From positions 186,001-250,000 of the forward strand of contig JAKULF010000011.1 in the NCBI GenBank assembly GCA_022661535.1: 64,000 nt of DNA, given 5' to 3'. The stretch's first letter is position 1; each line of letters starts with the position of its first letter. Below the pieces are notes generated by a model, which had not been told where the DNA came from, ran no database searches, and was given only the letters and a program-made list of their open reading frames with translations. Shown piece by piece: positions 24,582 through 37,973 of the stretch. The stretch is from Eutypa lata. Lineage: Eukaryota > Ascomycota > Sordariomycetes > Xylariales > Diatrypaceae. A program made the translations under genes and the position numbers.

Positions 24582-26206
24582 TTATGCCTTGGCGGCGATC
24601 TCTATCCACTTGGCGGTGGAGAAACTCTTGGGGCGCTCGATCGGGGCGCCGACGGCACGGTCGATGATGAGCTGGGGCAGGACACCGATCGCGCGGGACA
24701 CACCGAAGAGGACCGTGTAGAAGCTCGACTCGGTCAGGCCGTAGTACTGGAGCAGGACGCCCGAGTGCGCGTCGACGTTGGGGAAGGGGTTCTTGGTCTT
24801 GCCGTGCTCGGTCAGAACGCCGGGGGCGATCTTGTAGACCTGGCTGACCAGCTGGAACATCGGGTCGTTGGGCATCTTCTCCTGCGCGAACTTGCGCTGG
24901 GCCATGTACCGGGGGTCGGTCTTGCGGAGGACGGCGTGGCCGTAACCGGGGACGACGCGGCCCGAGTTCAGCGTAGACCAGAGGTAGTCGGTGATGGCCT
25001 TGTCGCTGAGGTCATCGCCAACGCTCTTCTTCATCTCCGTGAGCCAGTTCAGAACCTCCTGGTTGGCAAGACCGTGCAGGGGACCGGCGAGACCGTTCAG
25101 ACCGGCAGCGAGGGACAGGAAGGGAGAGCTGAGGGCAGAGCCGACAAGGTGAGTGGTGTGTGCGCTGACGTTGCCACCCTCGTGGTCGGTGTGGATGGTC
25201 AGGTAGAGGCGCATCAGCTCGACGAAGTCGGCGTTGCTACCGAAGCCTAGCTGGTTGGCGAAGTTGAAACTGTAGTCCTTGTCCTGCTGGATCGCGGCGA
25301 CCTTTCCGCCCTTGAAGACGTTCTGGTAGATGCGGGAAGCGATGTTGGGCAGCTTGGCAATCAAGTCCATGGAGTCCTCGAAAGTGTATCCCCAGTACTC
25401 CTTCTTGTTGATACCCTTAGCATAGGCCTTGGCGAAGGAGGACGTGTGCTCGAGAGCGGTGACGGCAAGGGAGAACTGAGCCATGGGGTGAAGGTCGGTA
25501 GGGCAGCGGTCGATGAGCTCCTCGACGAACTTGGGCACATCGGATCGGGCGGCCCACTCGGCCGAAAGGTCGCGGACCTGCTGCTCGGTGGGGACCTCAC
25601 CGGTAAGGAGGAGCCAGAAGATACCTATTAATAATTAGCATATTTTGTGACAATGCATGAGGGGTTAGTCGCAGTAATCGCATACCTTCGGGCAGAGGCT
25701 CGTTGCCGCCGGGAGCCTTGGGGAGGAGCTCCTGGCATTCTGGGATAGTCTTGCCACGGAAACGGATACCCTCCTCGGAGTCGAGGACGGAACCTTCCCA
25801 AACGAGGGCCTTGATGCCACGGGCACCACCGTAGACCTGGTCGAGAGTGACCTTGTCGATAACCTTAGAGCCGTGCTCTCTGTTTCGGTGAACGTTAGAG
25901 AAATATTCGGATGTTACACTAGTATATCTGGGCGGAACTGGCGGGTGGGCTGGCTTACTTCCTCAGGGCCTTGATCTCCTCGATCTTCTCGGGCAGAAGT
26001 TCGGCGAAGCGCTCTTTCAAACTCTTTTGAGGCAATTGGGTTAGCTCCACCAGCAATTTCTATGCTCCAAACATGGGCGCCGTCATTCATACCTGTGACT
26101 TGGCAGAATAGCATCGCGCAAAGTTAAATGCCGTAGTGCGGGCAGTAAAACCTGAGGTTCTCGTAGCTCGCAGAGCGGCAGAACCCAGGCGTAGCGTGGC
26201 AGCCAT
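24582..26206 (-). CDS. cit1: Citrate synthase, mitochondrial
   Basis: Condenses acetyl-CoA and oxaloacetate to citrate, the first step of the TCA cycle. Exons on the complement: 26093-26206, 25959-26023, 25686-25879 and 24582-25624; 1416 nt, 471 residues, the usual length for the eukaryotic enzyme. Residues 1-38 ([19 protein letters not shown]...) are basic, hydroxylated and without acidic residues, a mitochondrial presequence. The catalytic His, His and Asp of the family lie in [22 protein letters not shown] and PNVDAHSG. The C-terminus ends AAKA, not a peroxisomal SKL, so this is the mitochondrial form rather than a glyoxylate or methylcitrate variant. All three introns have GTANG/GTAAG-type donors and lie in the first third. 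The start is the first ATG giving a presequence in frame with exon 2. Confidence 0.97.
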
Positions 26207-28626
26207 TGTGTATGTATGTGTGTGTGCGTGCGGAAAGGTTTTGCGCCAACTAAGGGGATACCAAAACCAGCAGCAGTAACAAACAGAATAAAAGTATGAG
26301 GAGAGAAGAGACGGCTCAAAAAGGGAAAAGAGTTTCAAACTTCTGGCGTACTTGGTACGTGGGAGAGAAAAGAAGTTTGAATGGGAGGAAAAAAAAGGTT
26401 GTAATAATATTATTTGAGTCAAATAAAATTCAAGAAAATAGAGCAAAAGTTACGCACATGGATCCATGGCGGGCTTTAACTAGCGGCAAACGGGCTTCCA
26501 GGGATCCGAATTGGTTTTTGGGGCGGGCGGGTGTCCGTGATCTTTTGCCGGGGGTTTGCTCTTTTTGGCGCTTTTTGGGGCCAAAGGAAGTTTTGTTGAT
26601 GAATTACCGCGGTCTATTGGGTAATAATTTTGCCAAGCTTCTTTTCGTAGGGACCCGGTGACATCCAGTGACATAACATAACAGAAATCTTATCTCATCA
26701 TTACCCATCTTTTCTTGATTTTTTCTTCTTTAGCTGTTGAGCTTCCTATCACTTTGTTACTATGCAATCGTTTAGACTTAAATATGCAAACTACCTGACT
26801 ACCTTTCTATCTTAATAGGGGCTCTAAAACCTGGCTATTCACATTACTACTGATATGTAGAATAACTGATCCTTTGGTCTGCAAATAGGAGAAAAGCCTT
26901 AGCTACCTATACCTAAGGTAAGTATGTATGTATGGTTTGTTCACAACCCATGATTGAATTCCAATTCTTAGTGCCAAATGGGGGAGACTCGACGACGATA
27001 CCGGTGTTACGTATCATTTTTCGGAAGACTGGAATCTCCACACTATACAATCACATATTGATGGGGTTTAACACTTGGGAAGACCCGTGTAGGTAGATAC
27101 TACATGCCTAAGTATGCCTATAGCTTTGTAGGTTACAATTACATGGAATGCTTGCCTACCTACTCAAAAGACTTCGGACCTCAGATAGACTAACATGAAG
27201 ACTTGCCTGCCTGCCATTACAGACTACCTTACCTACCTAGGTCCTTACCTACCTAGGTACTTACCTAACTAGACAATAAGGGAATGCTTCCTATTCATTG
27301 CAGCAATTGAATGTGTTTCAATGCTTTTAACATTCACTCTGTTTCTACATTATGAAGTGTTTATTTGAAATCTATCTAAGAGAGTATAACTCACACATTA
27401 CCTTGTTTAACTTTCTGTCTTGACAATGTGTGTATGTAGATATAGTATAGGTAGCTACATAGCTATCTAGCTCTAGTTAGTGTCTTTAGAACTTCGAATA
27501 TGTTTTGACTTAAGACTCGATCTGAAATGCGACTATGCAAACCATAAGTTATCGGTTAGATTCTGTGACTATTTGCCTATTACTCAGTCATTTATACATA
27601 CCTATTTTCCAAGGCACATATAATTCACACAATAGGCTATTGACCTGACCTACCTAATGTTACACAGCTATAATCAGGCCATCCATTGAATGTGCGCTCT
27701 GCTGTGCTGTGGCCTCCTCACAAGGCTTGAAAGTGGAAGTGGGGAAGTTTTCCACTAGAACTGAACAGAAAAATAAAATAAAAACTCCGCCACTCCCGAT
27801 ATGAACCTTCCAACCTACAACCAACTTGCCAACCACCTCTTCCCCTCCGAATCTTAACTAACTACCCTACCTACAATAAACCAACCTCTTCATCATCAAC
27901 CATCACCATCACCTTCACCCCACGTAGTTAACGTTCACTACCCCAATCTCCCATCTCGACATTTCAGCACAGGACTGGTGGCAAGCAAATCCTCAAGTAT
28001 TATCACGACTTTTGACCTGCATCAAGTAATCAATCCCTTCGCCAAGCGCTATCAGTGCTAGCCTCAATCGAGACTGCCTAGCAAATTTCTAGCAAAATTT
28101 CTGGCAGCGTATCGGCAGGAAAATAACTACTACATACACACTTGCGCGCGCACAATCTCTGTCTTGTTTTATTCATTTCCTTTCTTATAATCATCTATCT
28201 CTAGACGCTTCGCAAAGCAAGCAAACAAGCAAGCAACTGCGATATTTCTAGATCTACTGCCACTCGGCAATAAGCCTGGACTGTACTCTACCATACCGTA
28301 CCGTCTATTCTAACACACGTCCAAGTCTACTTGGAGCATGCATTCTGCGTATTCGGCCTACAACTAATGAATGCTTTGAGTGCTCTGTAATACGTTGAAC
28401 GCGACGCGACAAACAAGCAGAAGTAGTAGTCAGCGTACCAAGATCTCCTCGTACTCGTACTTCACTGCGGTGATTCTTAGGACTACATCACGGGTCTCTC
28501 ACCTACCTTTAGTACTACGCTGTCTTTCTTGCGCTATTAGTCTCGTCATTTAGCACTGGAAGACTCGTCGCAGTTTTATTCCGACCGGCCATTTTGCGTA
28601 GCCTTGAAAGAGTGTCTCCCAACAAC
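26207..28626. other. Divergent intergenic region, citrate synthase / Nrd1-like
   Basis: 2.4 kb between two genes that point away from each other, so it must carry both promoters. Distinctive content is TACC/TAGG tetranucleotide runs (densest at 27,224-27,270) and pyrimidine-rich leader-like sequence at 27.8-28.6 kb just before the Nrd1-like start. No coding frame convincing. Confidence 0.6.
27224..27270. repeat. Imperfect TACC/CCTAGGTA tandem run
   Basis: Clustered TACCTACCTAGG-type units with 1-3 base interruptions. The same unit recurs throughout the intergenic DNA of the window. Confidence 0.7.
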
Positions 28627-31255
28627 ATGTCTTCCCCATCAGTAACCGAGTTAGAGGTTGGCTTGAATGCCATGCTGACCCTAAAACCTCCTGGAGTCTC
28701 CGGGTCTAAGATTCAGTCCTTAACGACCCTTTGTGTCGAAAATGTTCAGGTAAGCATCGGTCGCATTGTAATAATAGGGTATCTGTCATCGCCATGACTA
28801 AAGCTAATGTTCGCTCGTTCGTTATTTTGTAGTACGAATCTGCTTTGATTCAGAAGATCTACACTCACTTCAAGAAGGCACCTGGAACACACAAGCTAGG
28901 AGTACTCTACGTTGTAGATTCCGTAACGAGAAGATGGGTCGACCATGCCAAGCAGCAAGGCCAACAGATCAATAACTCTGCACCCGATGGAACTTATGCT
29001 TGTGGCGTGAATAGAGTTACGGAATTACTTCCTGTGCTTATGAATGATATTATTCAGAATGCCCCTACAGAACAAAAGGTACGCTCTCATCACACATCTA
29101 TGGGCTCGCCCATCGTAGTCTCAGCAGCAACAACAGCACACGCAAAGAGGTCCACGACATAACTTGTTACCTCGAGTGACGGTTTAACCACCGCTCGAGA
29201 CCTCTGTATATGCCTGGTGATTGACTTAGTCTCACTTTGGGTGGCCCGGCCTATAATATCTATTAGAACCATGACTAGGACATGCACTTACTTGATTCTT
29301 TTATGTAGGAGAAAATTAAGAAGCTTGTTGACATATGGGAGAAGGGACAAACGTTCCCCATATCCTTAATCGAATCCTTCAAGCAAAAGCTTAGCGCTCC
29401 ACCTGGCAAGAGTAGGTTTTTATCATTTCTCACGACTAGACCCCCAAACTTTAGACAATGCATTGTATGATGTGAAGATGATGTGTCTAATTTTTCTTCT
29501 TAACTTAGATGATTCAACGACGCCTATTGGAAGCCCCCCGCCCGGCCCTGGCCTTCCGGGTCTGGCTGAGGCCAAAGCATCGGCCACCACCGAGGCTCCG
29601 AATGCCATCATGGAAGCTCTTGCCAACATCGCCCGACAGAACATCACAGCGGCACCTAGCAGCAATGCTACTCCAGCTCCGGCTGCTGCATATAACATGC
29701 CAGGAATCCAACCAGGACTAGTCCCACCCACTACTCTTACGCCCACGCCAGCCCAAAACCAAGCTGCTTCATCCACCTCCTTTTCGTCGGCCCCACCTGT
29801 AAACGCGCCTGGAATGCCCTTCCAGTTCTCTCAATTTAGTCAACCTCCCGCTCAGTCCCCTGCACTTCCCGTATCAGCGAATGCTCCGCATGGATTTCCT
29901 GGCATTGTAGCTCCCGGTGCAGCATCCGCGCCACCGGCCGCTGGCATGGACCCCAACCTCCAACAACAGGTTATGTTGATCCAACTTCTAGCTAGTCAAG
30001 GCGTTCCGTATGATAAGATCCCGGCCCTCGTAGCTAGCATGCAAAGTAACACTGGCGCTGCCCCCGTTCCTCAAACTGGGCAGCCTCCGTATTCTGCTTC
30101 ATGGGGCCAAGATGGCTACCGTCATGGTGACACACGTGATCACTCCGAATATAACCAAATGCGGTCCCCAAATAGATATGTCGATCGGTCAAGATCACGT
30201 TCTCCAATGCGTCACTGGGATTCCCCTCGCGGCCGTAGTGATCTTGATTACGGCGTTTATGGCCGTGAGTCACCCGGCTCTGGACGAGGTAGAAACCAGG
30301 ATTATCGCCAGCGTAGCCCAGCTAGTCGCCGAGGTCGCAGTCTGAGCCCTTCGAATGACTATCCGCAACCTCCGGCTGTTAAGTGGGTTGATTTTGATCG
30401 AACCATTCCAACTGGTCATATTAAGGGTATGTGGCTTATATCGCAAATTCATTATACGACCTCGCTAACAACCGATAATAGTCTTAAGTAGAACTCTGTT
30501 CGTCGGAGGTGTCACGTAAGTCATCTTTATTGTTGATTTGGTGTTCCTTGTTAGCTAACCAAACGGTCCAGATGTCCTGAGAGCGAACTTCGAAGCGTTT
30601 TCAATCGCCATGGCCAGGTCCAGACATGTATTGTCAATAAAGATAAGCGCCATGCATTCGTAAAGATGGTCACCCGTCGGGATGCTGTTACTGCAAAGGA
30701 GGCAATGGAAAGCGGCTCTTACAGAGTGAGTAACCCTGAACCCTATCATACCGGGTTCGATTATTAACGTAAACCTAGACACGTTGGGGAGTGGGCTTTG
30801 GACCCCGTGATTGCAGTGATTATCAAACGGGCATCAGTGTTATCCCTATAAACAAACTCACCGAAGCAGATCGAAAATGGATGTTGACAGCAGAGTTTGG
30901 TGGCAGTGGTGGCAGAGCTATCGAGACAGGCTTGGTCGTAGAAGAGCCCGACATCGAAATAGGCGCTGGCGTTTCATCAAAAGCAATCAGTCGGCGCATG
31001 CAGACCGACAGGGGCGGGAGAAATGGTCCGAAGTCAAGCCGCGGACCCGGTGGTGACGATGACAGCGACCTCACTAGATGGCGGCGTGGTCGGGATCCCC
31101 GCCGTGACGAGCGCCACGATGATACAGGCTTTGTCAACAACAATGGCGGCAACCAACCAGCGGTACCCGAGTTCCCCTTTGGGATTTCAGCAGGCCCCAA
31201 TGGCATGCCGATGTTCCCGCCTGGATTTGCCTTCCCTCCTCCTGACCAGTCTTAA
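28627..31255 (+). CDS. Nrd1/Seb1-like CID and RRM protein
   Basis: Seven exons: 28627-28749, 28833-29078, 29309-29411, 29509-30426, 30482-30515, 30572-30725, 30779-31255; 2055 nt, 684 residues. Residues ~3-150 form a CTD-interacting domain that in this family reads Ser-phosphorylated RNA polymerase II tails (TLKPPGVSGSKIQSLT, LGVLYVVDSVTRRW). A long Pro/Ala linker follows, then a short Ser/Arg region (RSRSPMRHWDSPRGRS). The RRM starts at about residue 467 (SRTLFVGGV, HAFVKMVTRRDA) and ends in RWGVGFGPRDC. The tail is Gly/Asp- then Pro-rich (GMPMFPPGFAFPPP). This order matches yeast Nrd1 and fission yeast Seb1, nuclear factors for non-coding RNA termination and poly(A) site choice. The RRM start is assembled over a 34-nt exon; its splice choice is supported by the motif and by phase. 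Confidence 0.9.
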
Positions 31256-34010
31256 TAGACTGTGCTTGAGGTAAAATTGAAGAGTGCGACAGGAACATTA
31301 ATGTTCACTAAGCTCAGATTTCAGTCTACCTATTCGATTGTACTTTCAACGCCTCCGACGATACCTACTCTACTACCTACCGTTCATCGTCCCCCCATTA
31401 TCACAACACCTGAATGATACCATAGTCACGACTTCAAAGTTACAGAGGGTGATAACTTAGGCTGATATTATAGGAGAGGCTGCGATGTTATCCAACCTCT
31501 TGGTTCGACAGCATTGTTAAGCAGGTTATGGGGCTACTTTGCATCAGCAGGCGTTGGAGGGTTTTTCTGCATCCAAGGCGAGGTATATTTTGAGCAGTCC
31601 TCACGATGATGTTTTGATGCTGTGATCAACGAGAGCAACGCAGGATTATAGGCCCGTTCAGCATTTTCCAACTTTTGAGAAGATGGTCAACCATAGTGCC
31701 ATCTATAGTTCGTACTCGACATGACTTTTATTTCTTAGCCGTAGCATGAATCAACTTCTGGTTAAGTGATGCTCTCCCTGGTTATGATAAACATCACGAG
31801 ACCAGTCATGCACATAATCGACTCGATACTGACGAGGCCAGAGCCTTGTCTTCTAGGCATGTGTGTCTCGCGAGGAGATGATAAGGACCTTAGTTTACCA
31901 CACATCGTGGCCAGCGTTGGCCTCGGTGACGGAACAAACAAATAGTTAGTTACTATTATGAATAAATGAATGAATATGAACGCCATTGATGGATCTTGAA
32001 GTTGGTTAATTACGAAGCTAGTGATGCGTGATGTGCTCTAGTCGCCTTGGAGGTATCCAGTGTGCCAGTTCCCAGGCTACTCTTGCTCATATACGTAGTT
32101 TTCTTATGTAACCCGTTGGCTGCGACTAAGAGACCTCGGGTCCGATCTACCTCTGCTATATTGATTGCTGTAATCACATGAACCTAGGGCGAACTTCCAT
32201 TGCGCGCTACGTTGGTTCTATGCGCATGTAGTTCCTGCGCCAGCAGGCTTAATACGTGAAATACATGAAATACCAACATCCCATTCTCGGAATTCTTATT
32301 ATTCCATGGAAAATATATTCAGCCCCTATCTACTAGGTACCTATCCACGTTGTAGCTACATATGTACCTACATACCTACATACCTACTTACATAGGTAAG
32401 CATATAGGTAGGGCTTTTTTCTTCTCCAGCCAGTACCTACCTACCTAAGTATCCGCGAGCCCGGTAATTGGTAACAGGGCTTGCGGAGGCTTGTCCTCGT
32501 CGTATCAAGAATGCAACTCCTGGCGAGAAGAAGAAAGAAAAAACGCCAGGTGATCGATCGCGCATTCTACTTCCTGCTCGTTGAGAATATGAGAATGACC
32601 ACCGATCCGGCAATTGGCTTCGCTACATAGCTATGTATCACCTAGTTGATGTCACTCGTACATCGTCGATACTTTGACGCCGGTGCTTTGACCGTGAAGA
32701 CTAGGAAGTATTACCTCATTATGCCTTGCCCGCTCGACCAGATCCCATTCGTAGCCACGAATCCTCTTCTCGTTGGGTACTCATCTTCATCGGCATCCTC
32801 ATATTCTCTCACTCAAGCCTCCATCTCGCAGATGATAGCCTTCCCTGTTCTGGATCGGCTAGGTTGCGACCCCTAAGTTACGCCATCATCTTCGACTTCC
32901 GCGATAGGATGGGGATTAAGGTTGTTTGCTGGGTGGATAGGTGTGGTGGGTTGATGAATGTTTTCGATCTACAAGCCAGTTATTGAGCATGTATATATGT
33001 AATACAGGAACACTAAGGGTAATATCCCACAACCGTTCGCTTCCTCTGGCTGTCGATATTGTGGTATCTGCCCTTGGTTACTACCTAGCTTTTCGATACA
33101 TGATAGCAGGCAGGTATTAAGAATCGTATTTTAGGAGAGCGTGGCTGGAGGTTGTCTAGTACTTAGCTGCTTCCACTGGCTTCCACAGAGATCGCTTGAT
33201 AAACCAAAAGGTATAAATAGGCAAGATCACTCGCTCATATCTCAAAACGGTCATCTCAAAATCCCATATGCTATTAATAGGACGATCTACACACCTGTGG
33301 TGAAACTAGATCAAGACATTTGAAGGTCGTCAGCCCTGTCGAATTATTGATCGACCGTGGCGTAGTGAGTCAAGTGAGTTGACTGACACATTAATAACGC
33401 CAGTCCCTTCTACATCTCTACCGTAGGTTTAACCAATCCAGCAGAACGTCCTGACTACACTAGAGCTAGACACCGCCGTGAGGAAGACGCAACGTCAATC
33501 GTTGGAAGACTAGGGATAATTATCGTAGGATCCTACATACTACGATCAAGCCTCTTATCTAGTGTTCGTGTTAGCATCGTAGAGGCCTCTAATTGCTGCC
33601 CAACTTTTATGTAGTTAACCAGAACGTCGCGAATTTGCTCCCACTACTTAACTCCGTGAAGTCGATCAAATATCCGAAAACCAAGATCTAAACTCCTACC
33701 GACGTGTATGCTTAAGACAGTTCTTGCCACAGCACCGAATCGGAGATATCGGATTATGAATCAACAACAGCATTTCAATGGCATATTGAAAAATAAAATA
33801 GAACACAAATAAGGTAGTGATACTCTATTTACTGCTCTAATATTTACACGAAATCAACATCTTGCTTACACTTTCAACTTGACTACTGTACTCAACTATA
33901 TACCTATCCGCGAATGTGTAGTTAAACCCTGCCAGAAGAATCCCATGTCTGTCTGACTACATAAATCACACCACCACACAACACCAGAGCACACTACAAC
34001 TAGAATCACG
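31256..34010. other. Intergenic, no gene seen
   Basis: Holds the 3' UTR of the Nrd1-like gene and the promoter of the ABM protein. TACC/TACAT runs cluster at about 32,330-32,450. Short frames at 32.6-33.3 kb have no family resemblance. Confidence 0.55.
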
Positions 34011-34439
34011 ATGTCCACCCCTTCAACTTCAGCCCCAACACCGCAACTAACGCTCTTCGTAACCTTCCACATCGACCCCACCCGCACGGAGGAGTTCAAA
34101 GCGGCGCACCGGCCGGTGTGGGCGGCCTGCGCCGCGGAGCCCGAGTGCCTCCTCTTCGACGTGTTCCGCGACCAGGACGCGGACCGTCCGGGGCGCTTCC
34201 GCTTCGTCGAGGTCTGGGCCGCGACCCGCGCGTGGTTCGAGGCGGTGCAGCTGACGAAGCCCTACTACGCGGCGCTGTGGCCCAGGTCCCGGCCCACGTG
34301 GGAGCGCGAGGTCGAGATCGAGTATTTCGAGAGGGTCGGGGAGGGTTTCGCTTTTAGGGAGGGGTATTTATTAGGTGGGGAAGAAGGGAATGAAGGAAAA
34401 GGGGGGGAGGGGAGGGAGAGGGGGAAAGTAGTGAGGTGA
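34011..34439 (+). CDS. Small ABM-domain (antibiotic biosynthesis monooxygenase-type) protein
   Basis: Intronless 142-residue frame with high third-position GC, unlike the AT-rich DNA around it. Residues ~12-105 fit the dimeric alpha-beta barrel ABM fold: a first strand (LTLFVTFHIDPTRTEEFKAA), Glu-Cys-Leu-Leu-Phe-Asp strand, RFRFVEVW strand, then a helix and the TKPYYAALWP segment that resembles the conserved 'T.H' region. ABM proteins act as small cofactor-free oxygenases or as quinone-handling enzymes; the substrate cannot be told. The last ~25 residues are Gly/Glu/Arg low complexity and run into a GTGAG pentanucleotide repeat, so the natural C-terminus may differ if a 3' intron was missed. 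Confidence 0.68.
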   Translation: MSTPSTSAPTPQLTLFVTFHIDPTRTEEFKAAHRPVWAACAAEPECLLFDVFRDQDADRPGRFRFVEVWAATRAWFEAVQLTKPYYAALWPRSRPTWEREVEIEYFERVGEGFAFREGYLLGGEEGNEGKGGEGRERGKVVR

Positions 34440-34460
34440 GGTGAGGTGAGGTGAGATGAG
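34431..34460. repeat. (GTGAG)n pentanucleotide repeat
   Basis: Six near-perfect units overlapping the last codons and stop of the ABM gene. Confidence 0.85.
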
Positions 34461-37400
34461 GAAGAGTATGATGAAATAGGTCAAAGCTATATCTAACCCC
34501 CTTTAGATCCCAGCATGGAAGGAAATATAAGGGTCCTGTTATTGTTACTATAACAGAATATACCTCGGCGACACCGAGACTAAAACCTATAGTCCTTAAC
34601 GGGAATGTTTATGATTATTATCTGCGCTGCTATTCTATTACGTGATGCTGTCCTATTAAGCAGAGGCTAGATTGTCGTGGAAGGATTTCTTAGTGGGGTA
34701 AAGGAGGTACATAGGGAGCTCTAAATCAAACCCACGACTGCAACATCATATTGCTACGGTAGTTAGTAGTCGGGGTTACAGACCTAATCACCACCGTGAC
34801 TCATCGACTTTCTACGAGTAGTGATATGTCGGATAGGATATCTCTTGGCTGAAGAAAGAAACATGCCCCGAGCATCTATGTATGTACTTACTTACGCATG
34901 AACAACGATCATCGCATCGCATCCCATCGCAGCAGGTTGCCGTCTCGGAAACGTCTACTCGGGACGAGGCAGGTAACCCGCAAAGAACGTATCGGTGAAG
35001 ATTTAGCCCCCACATTGCTTGAAGGAAGGGTGGTATCAAGGGTGATATCAACCCTCTTCCGCCGCATCTTGGTCGGCAATGGGACATTTTGCCCATACAT
35101 AATACAGATCTACCGGGCAGCATCCGTCAGACAGACAGACAAGCTCGCTTTCTCTCGGTGCTGCGGGGTCAACGGGCATAAGCTCTCCGGATAATCGCGG
35201 CTTCTATCTCGCTTCCTAGATATGCTCTTACCTTTACACCAATAGAGAATTTTACATGAATGCGGTATTTGTTTCACGCATACCCTGGGGCAATGATGTG
35301 GCACAGTTTGTACTTGTGTTAGCGAGGGCTGTTCTCTCTCTCTTTATTTTATTTTGAATACTGTCGTTCTAGTTAGCTACCTACCTACGATTGGAAAGTT
35401 AATGCTTTCCGCATATTTTTTACTAAAATAGTAAGTTACGACTCAACCGGCGACTCCGGATTTCCCTCGGATTTGTGTTTGGGACGAGGAAATATGGGCT
35501 GCCATGTAGCGATATGTGTTACGATATTATTGCCTGCCTAGGTATAGAAATACGACATGAATCTGGAGGGAAGCTAGTGAGAGCCGCATGCTGAACTGAA
35601 AGTTGGCAACGTCTGTGCATATTAGGTTTGGCAACTATGGCATCAATGTAGAAAATAAAAACCCCAAAGGAGAATGCTAATATAGCTACTGTCTTCGTTA
35701 ATATGATTGTATATGGGTTGTATATTATGGGATTATATATATGAATCTACACTGCTCTATATCAAGGCTTGAATATATTTATAACATTTAGAGGCTTTAA
35801 GTAGTATTGCACCAATTATTCATTCACGTTTCTTTACAGTACAGTTCGTATCTGAGGCTGCTTATGTGTATATTAGAGCAGTCATTTATCTATATTTCAA
35901 TAAAAATATTACCAAACTCTTCTATATCACCCGATTCCATATAGAACCAGATTCAAGATAACAGCGCCGGCGAGAGGAGTGGTCCTGCATCCGTCTATCC
36001 GGCTCAAGGGCTCTATCTATCTAGCACATTTACCGAGATGGTAGTAAATACAACCACACATTCGCCGGGGAAATGAGAAGACTATCTGCTGCTCACAGAG
36101 ACATCATTCTCAAGAGACAGGGAAGGAAAGCAGGGGATGGTAAGTCAAATCTCTGAACCACATCATGGTAGAAGCGGTCAAGTATACTGCTCTATCTCCC
36201 CATCGATATTCTTGGCAAGCAGCGAATTACACCCAAACCTACTTACTTGCCCATAACAACACCCTACGTGATAAGGATGATCGACTACGCAGACCAGTGC
36301 TTTATTCTACGTGTCATTTTTATAGTATTCACAAGACTAGGAGGGGTATATCCTTCTCAAACACTGGCACGCCATTGCGTTGAGAGTTTCCTACGTGCCG
36401 AGTTAACCATTATTACTCTTAAATAGCTGGACCAGAGTTTTCATTGTTAAGAGGAGCATATTAGACCGGCATTGCCAAATTGCCTGCATCACCTAAGTCC
36501 ATTTATCCCATCTGGGTGGGTGCTGAGATAAACCCAACTCTAAGCTGCGTTATCACACCTGCTTTTGTTGAACAAGTTGCACTTAGAGCAAGAGAGAGAG
36601 AGACATGATTATCGAACTCCCGGCCAGTAGGGGAATGTGAAGAGTTTCGATACCGCGCTTGGAAGAGAAATGTCTCTTAGATCTTGCCGGCACGTAAAAC
36701 GCGTTAGGTAATGGCGGTGAGGTCTCTCTAGGTCCCTAAGTTTGAGAGAGTACTGCCTTAGATGATGACATTGGCTTTTTGGCGGCTTCAAATAGCTAGT
36801 CATGGTGGACCGCGGTGAACCGCGGTAATATGTACCGATGTACGTATGCGTATGTTATTGCAGCAGCGACCTCATGCTGCGACCAACTTGGCATTTTGAG
36901 CCAGACCCTGATTGACCGGTGGAAATACAGTGGCTTGAAGAATGTGTGGAGTGCTCAGAAGGCCTGAAAAGCGAGATCTCGGCAGTGATGATGGTATACA
37001 GGATAACTGGAATGTGCGTGTTGTCATCCTCCCCTGGTTTGTGACCTGTCAGAAAAAATGCGAAACACATACGTATACGTACATAGTTGAACCCGTTGAA
37101 GAACGAGAGACTATATTTTCTTGCCTTGACATATTTATTTTGCTTCTGAAGGCGGCTTAGAAACAGGGGCTTTCCTTGTGTAGCCTCTCAATCGAGCTAT
37201 GCCCCTCTCCTTGTGACACCATACGTGATCTACCTACATGCCGTTTTGACAGCAGCAGAGAAGTAGCAGTAGCAATGGCAGTGACAGTCTCATCGGATTT
37301 GTTTCCCGATTGCCTTGATAAGTCAAGCTGTTATCAGGCTTGCGATTACGACGTCGGATGAATGTTGAACTCATTCGACCCCACTGCTGCTTGCTTGCCT

Positions 37401-37940
37401 GCTTGCTTGCTTGCTGGTTGTTGCAGTCCATTTTCGGGTACAGGGTGTACCCATGGACAAGCTCATGTATGCTTATTCAACGCCTCGAGCTTCTTTTGCG
37501 GTTGGATGCTAGTCAATTCATGAAAAGCACCATACCATCGTAGTTGGCTGGTATAAACAACAATATAGCAAAGCCACTGTCATGGTAGTTCAAGCCACGG
37601 AGGGTCTATATCTAGCTTAACTAGACCTGCTAATAATTGTAGATCGATTAGGTGGTAGCCAACGAACCGATCTTTCTTGCATAACCTAGGCGAGATGAGC
37701 ATAAATCCAACCGAAGTATCACGACAGATGATTTGGGCCCCTGCCACATTCCAAAAAATTCCAATCAAGCTTCCCCTCTCCAGTAAGACGCCAACGGCCT
37801 TGTTCTAACACCACGTTACTGGCATTCCCCCAGATGATAGGCATTTTCCGTGGATCCTTGGAGTCTGGTTGGGACCCGTCAGATAGATGGTGGTTGTAAC
37901 ACCGGTGAGAAAGCAATGTATGTCGGTTAAGCTGTCCCTT

Positions 37941-37973
37941 CACACACACACACACACACACACGCACACACAC
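37941..37973. repeat. (CA)n microsatellite
   Basis: CA run with one G interruption, in non-coding DNA. Confidence 0.9.

Noticed and set aside
24525..25250. Plus-strand open frame opposite citrate synthase
   Set aside because: Antisense shadow; the minus strand has full catalytic motifs.
30751..30765. GGTTCGATTA resembling a tRNA B box
   Set aside because: It lies in an intron of the Nrd1-like gene, with no A box or cloverleaf around it. No tRNA was found anywhere in the window.
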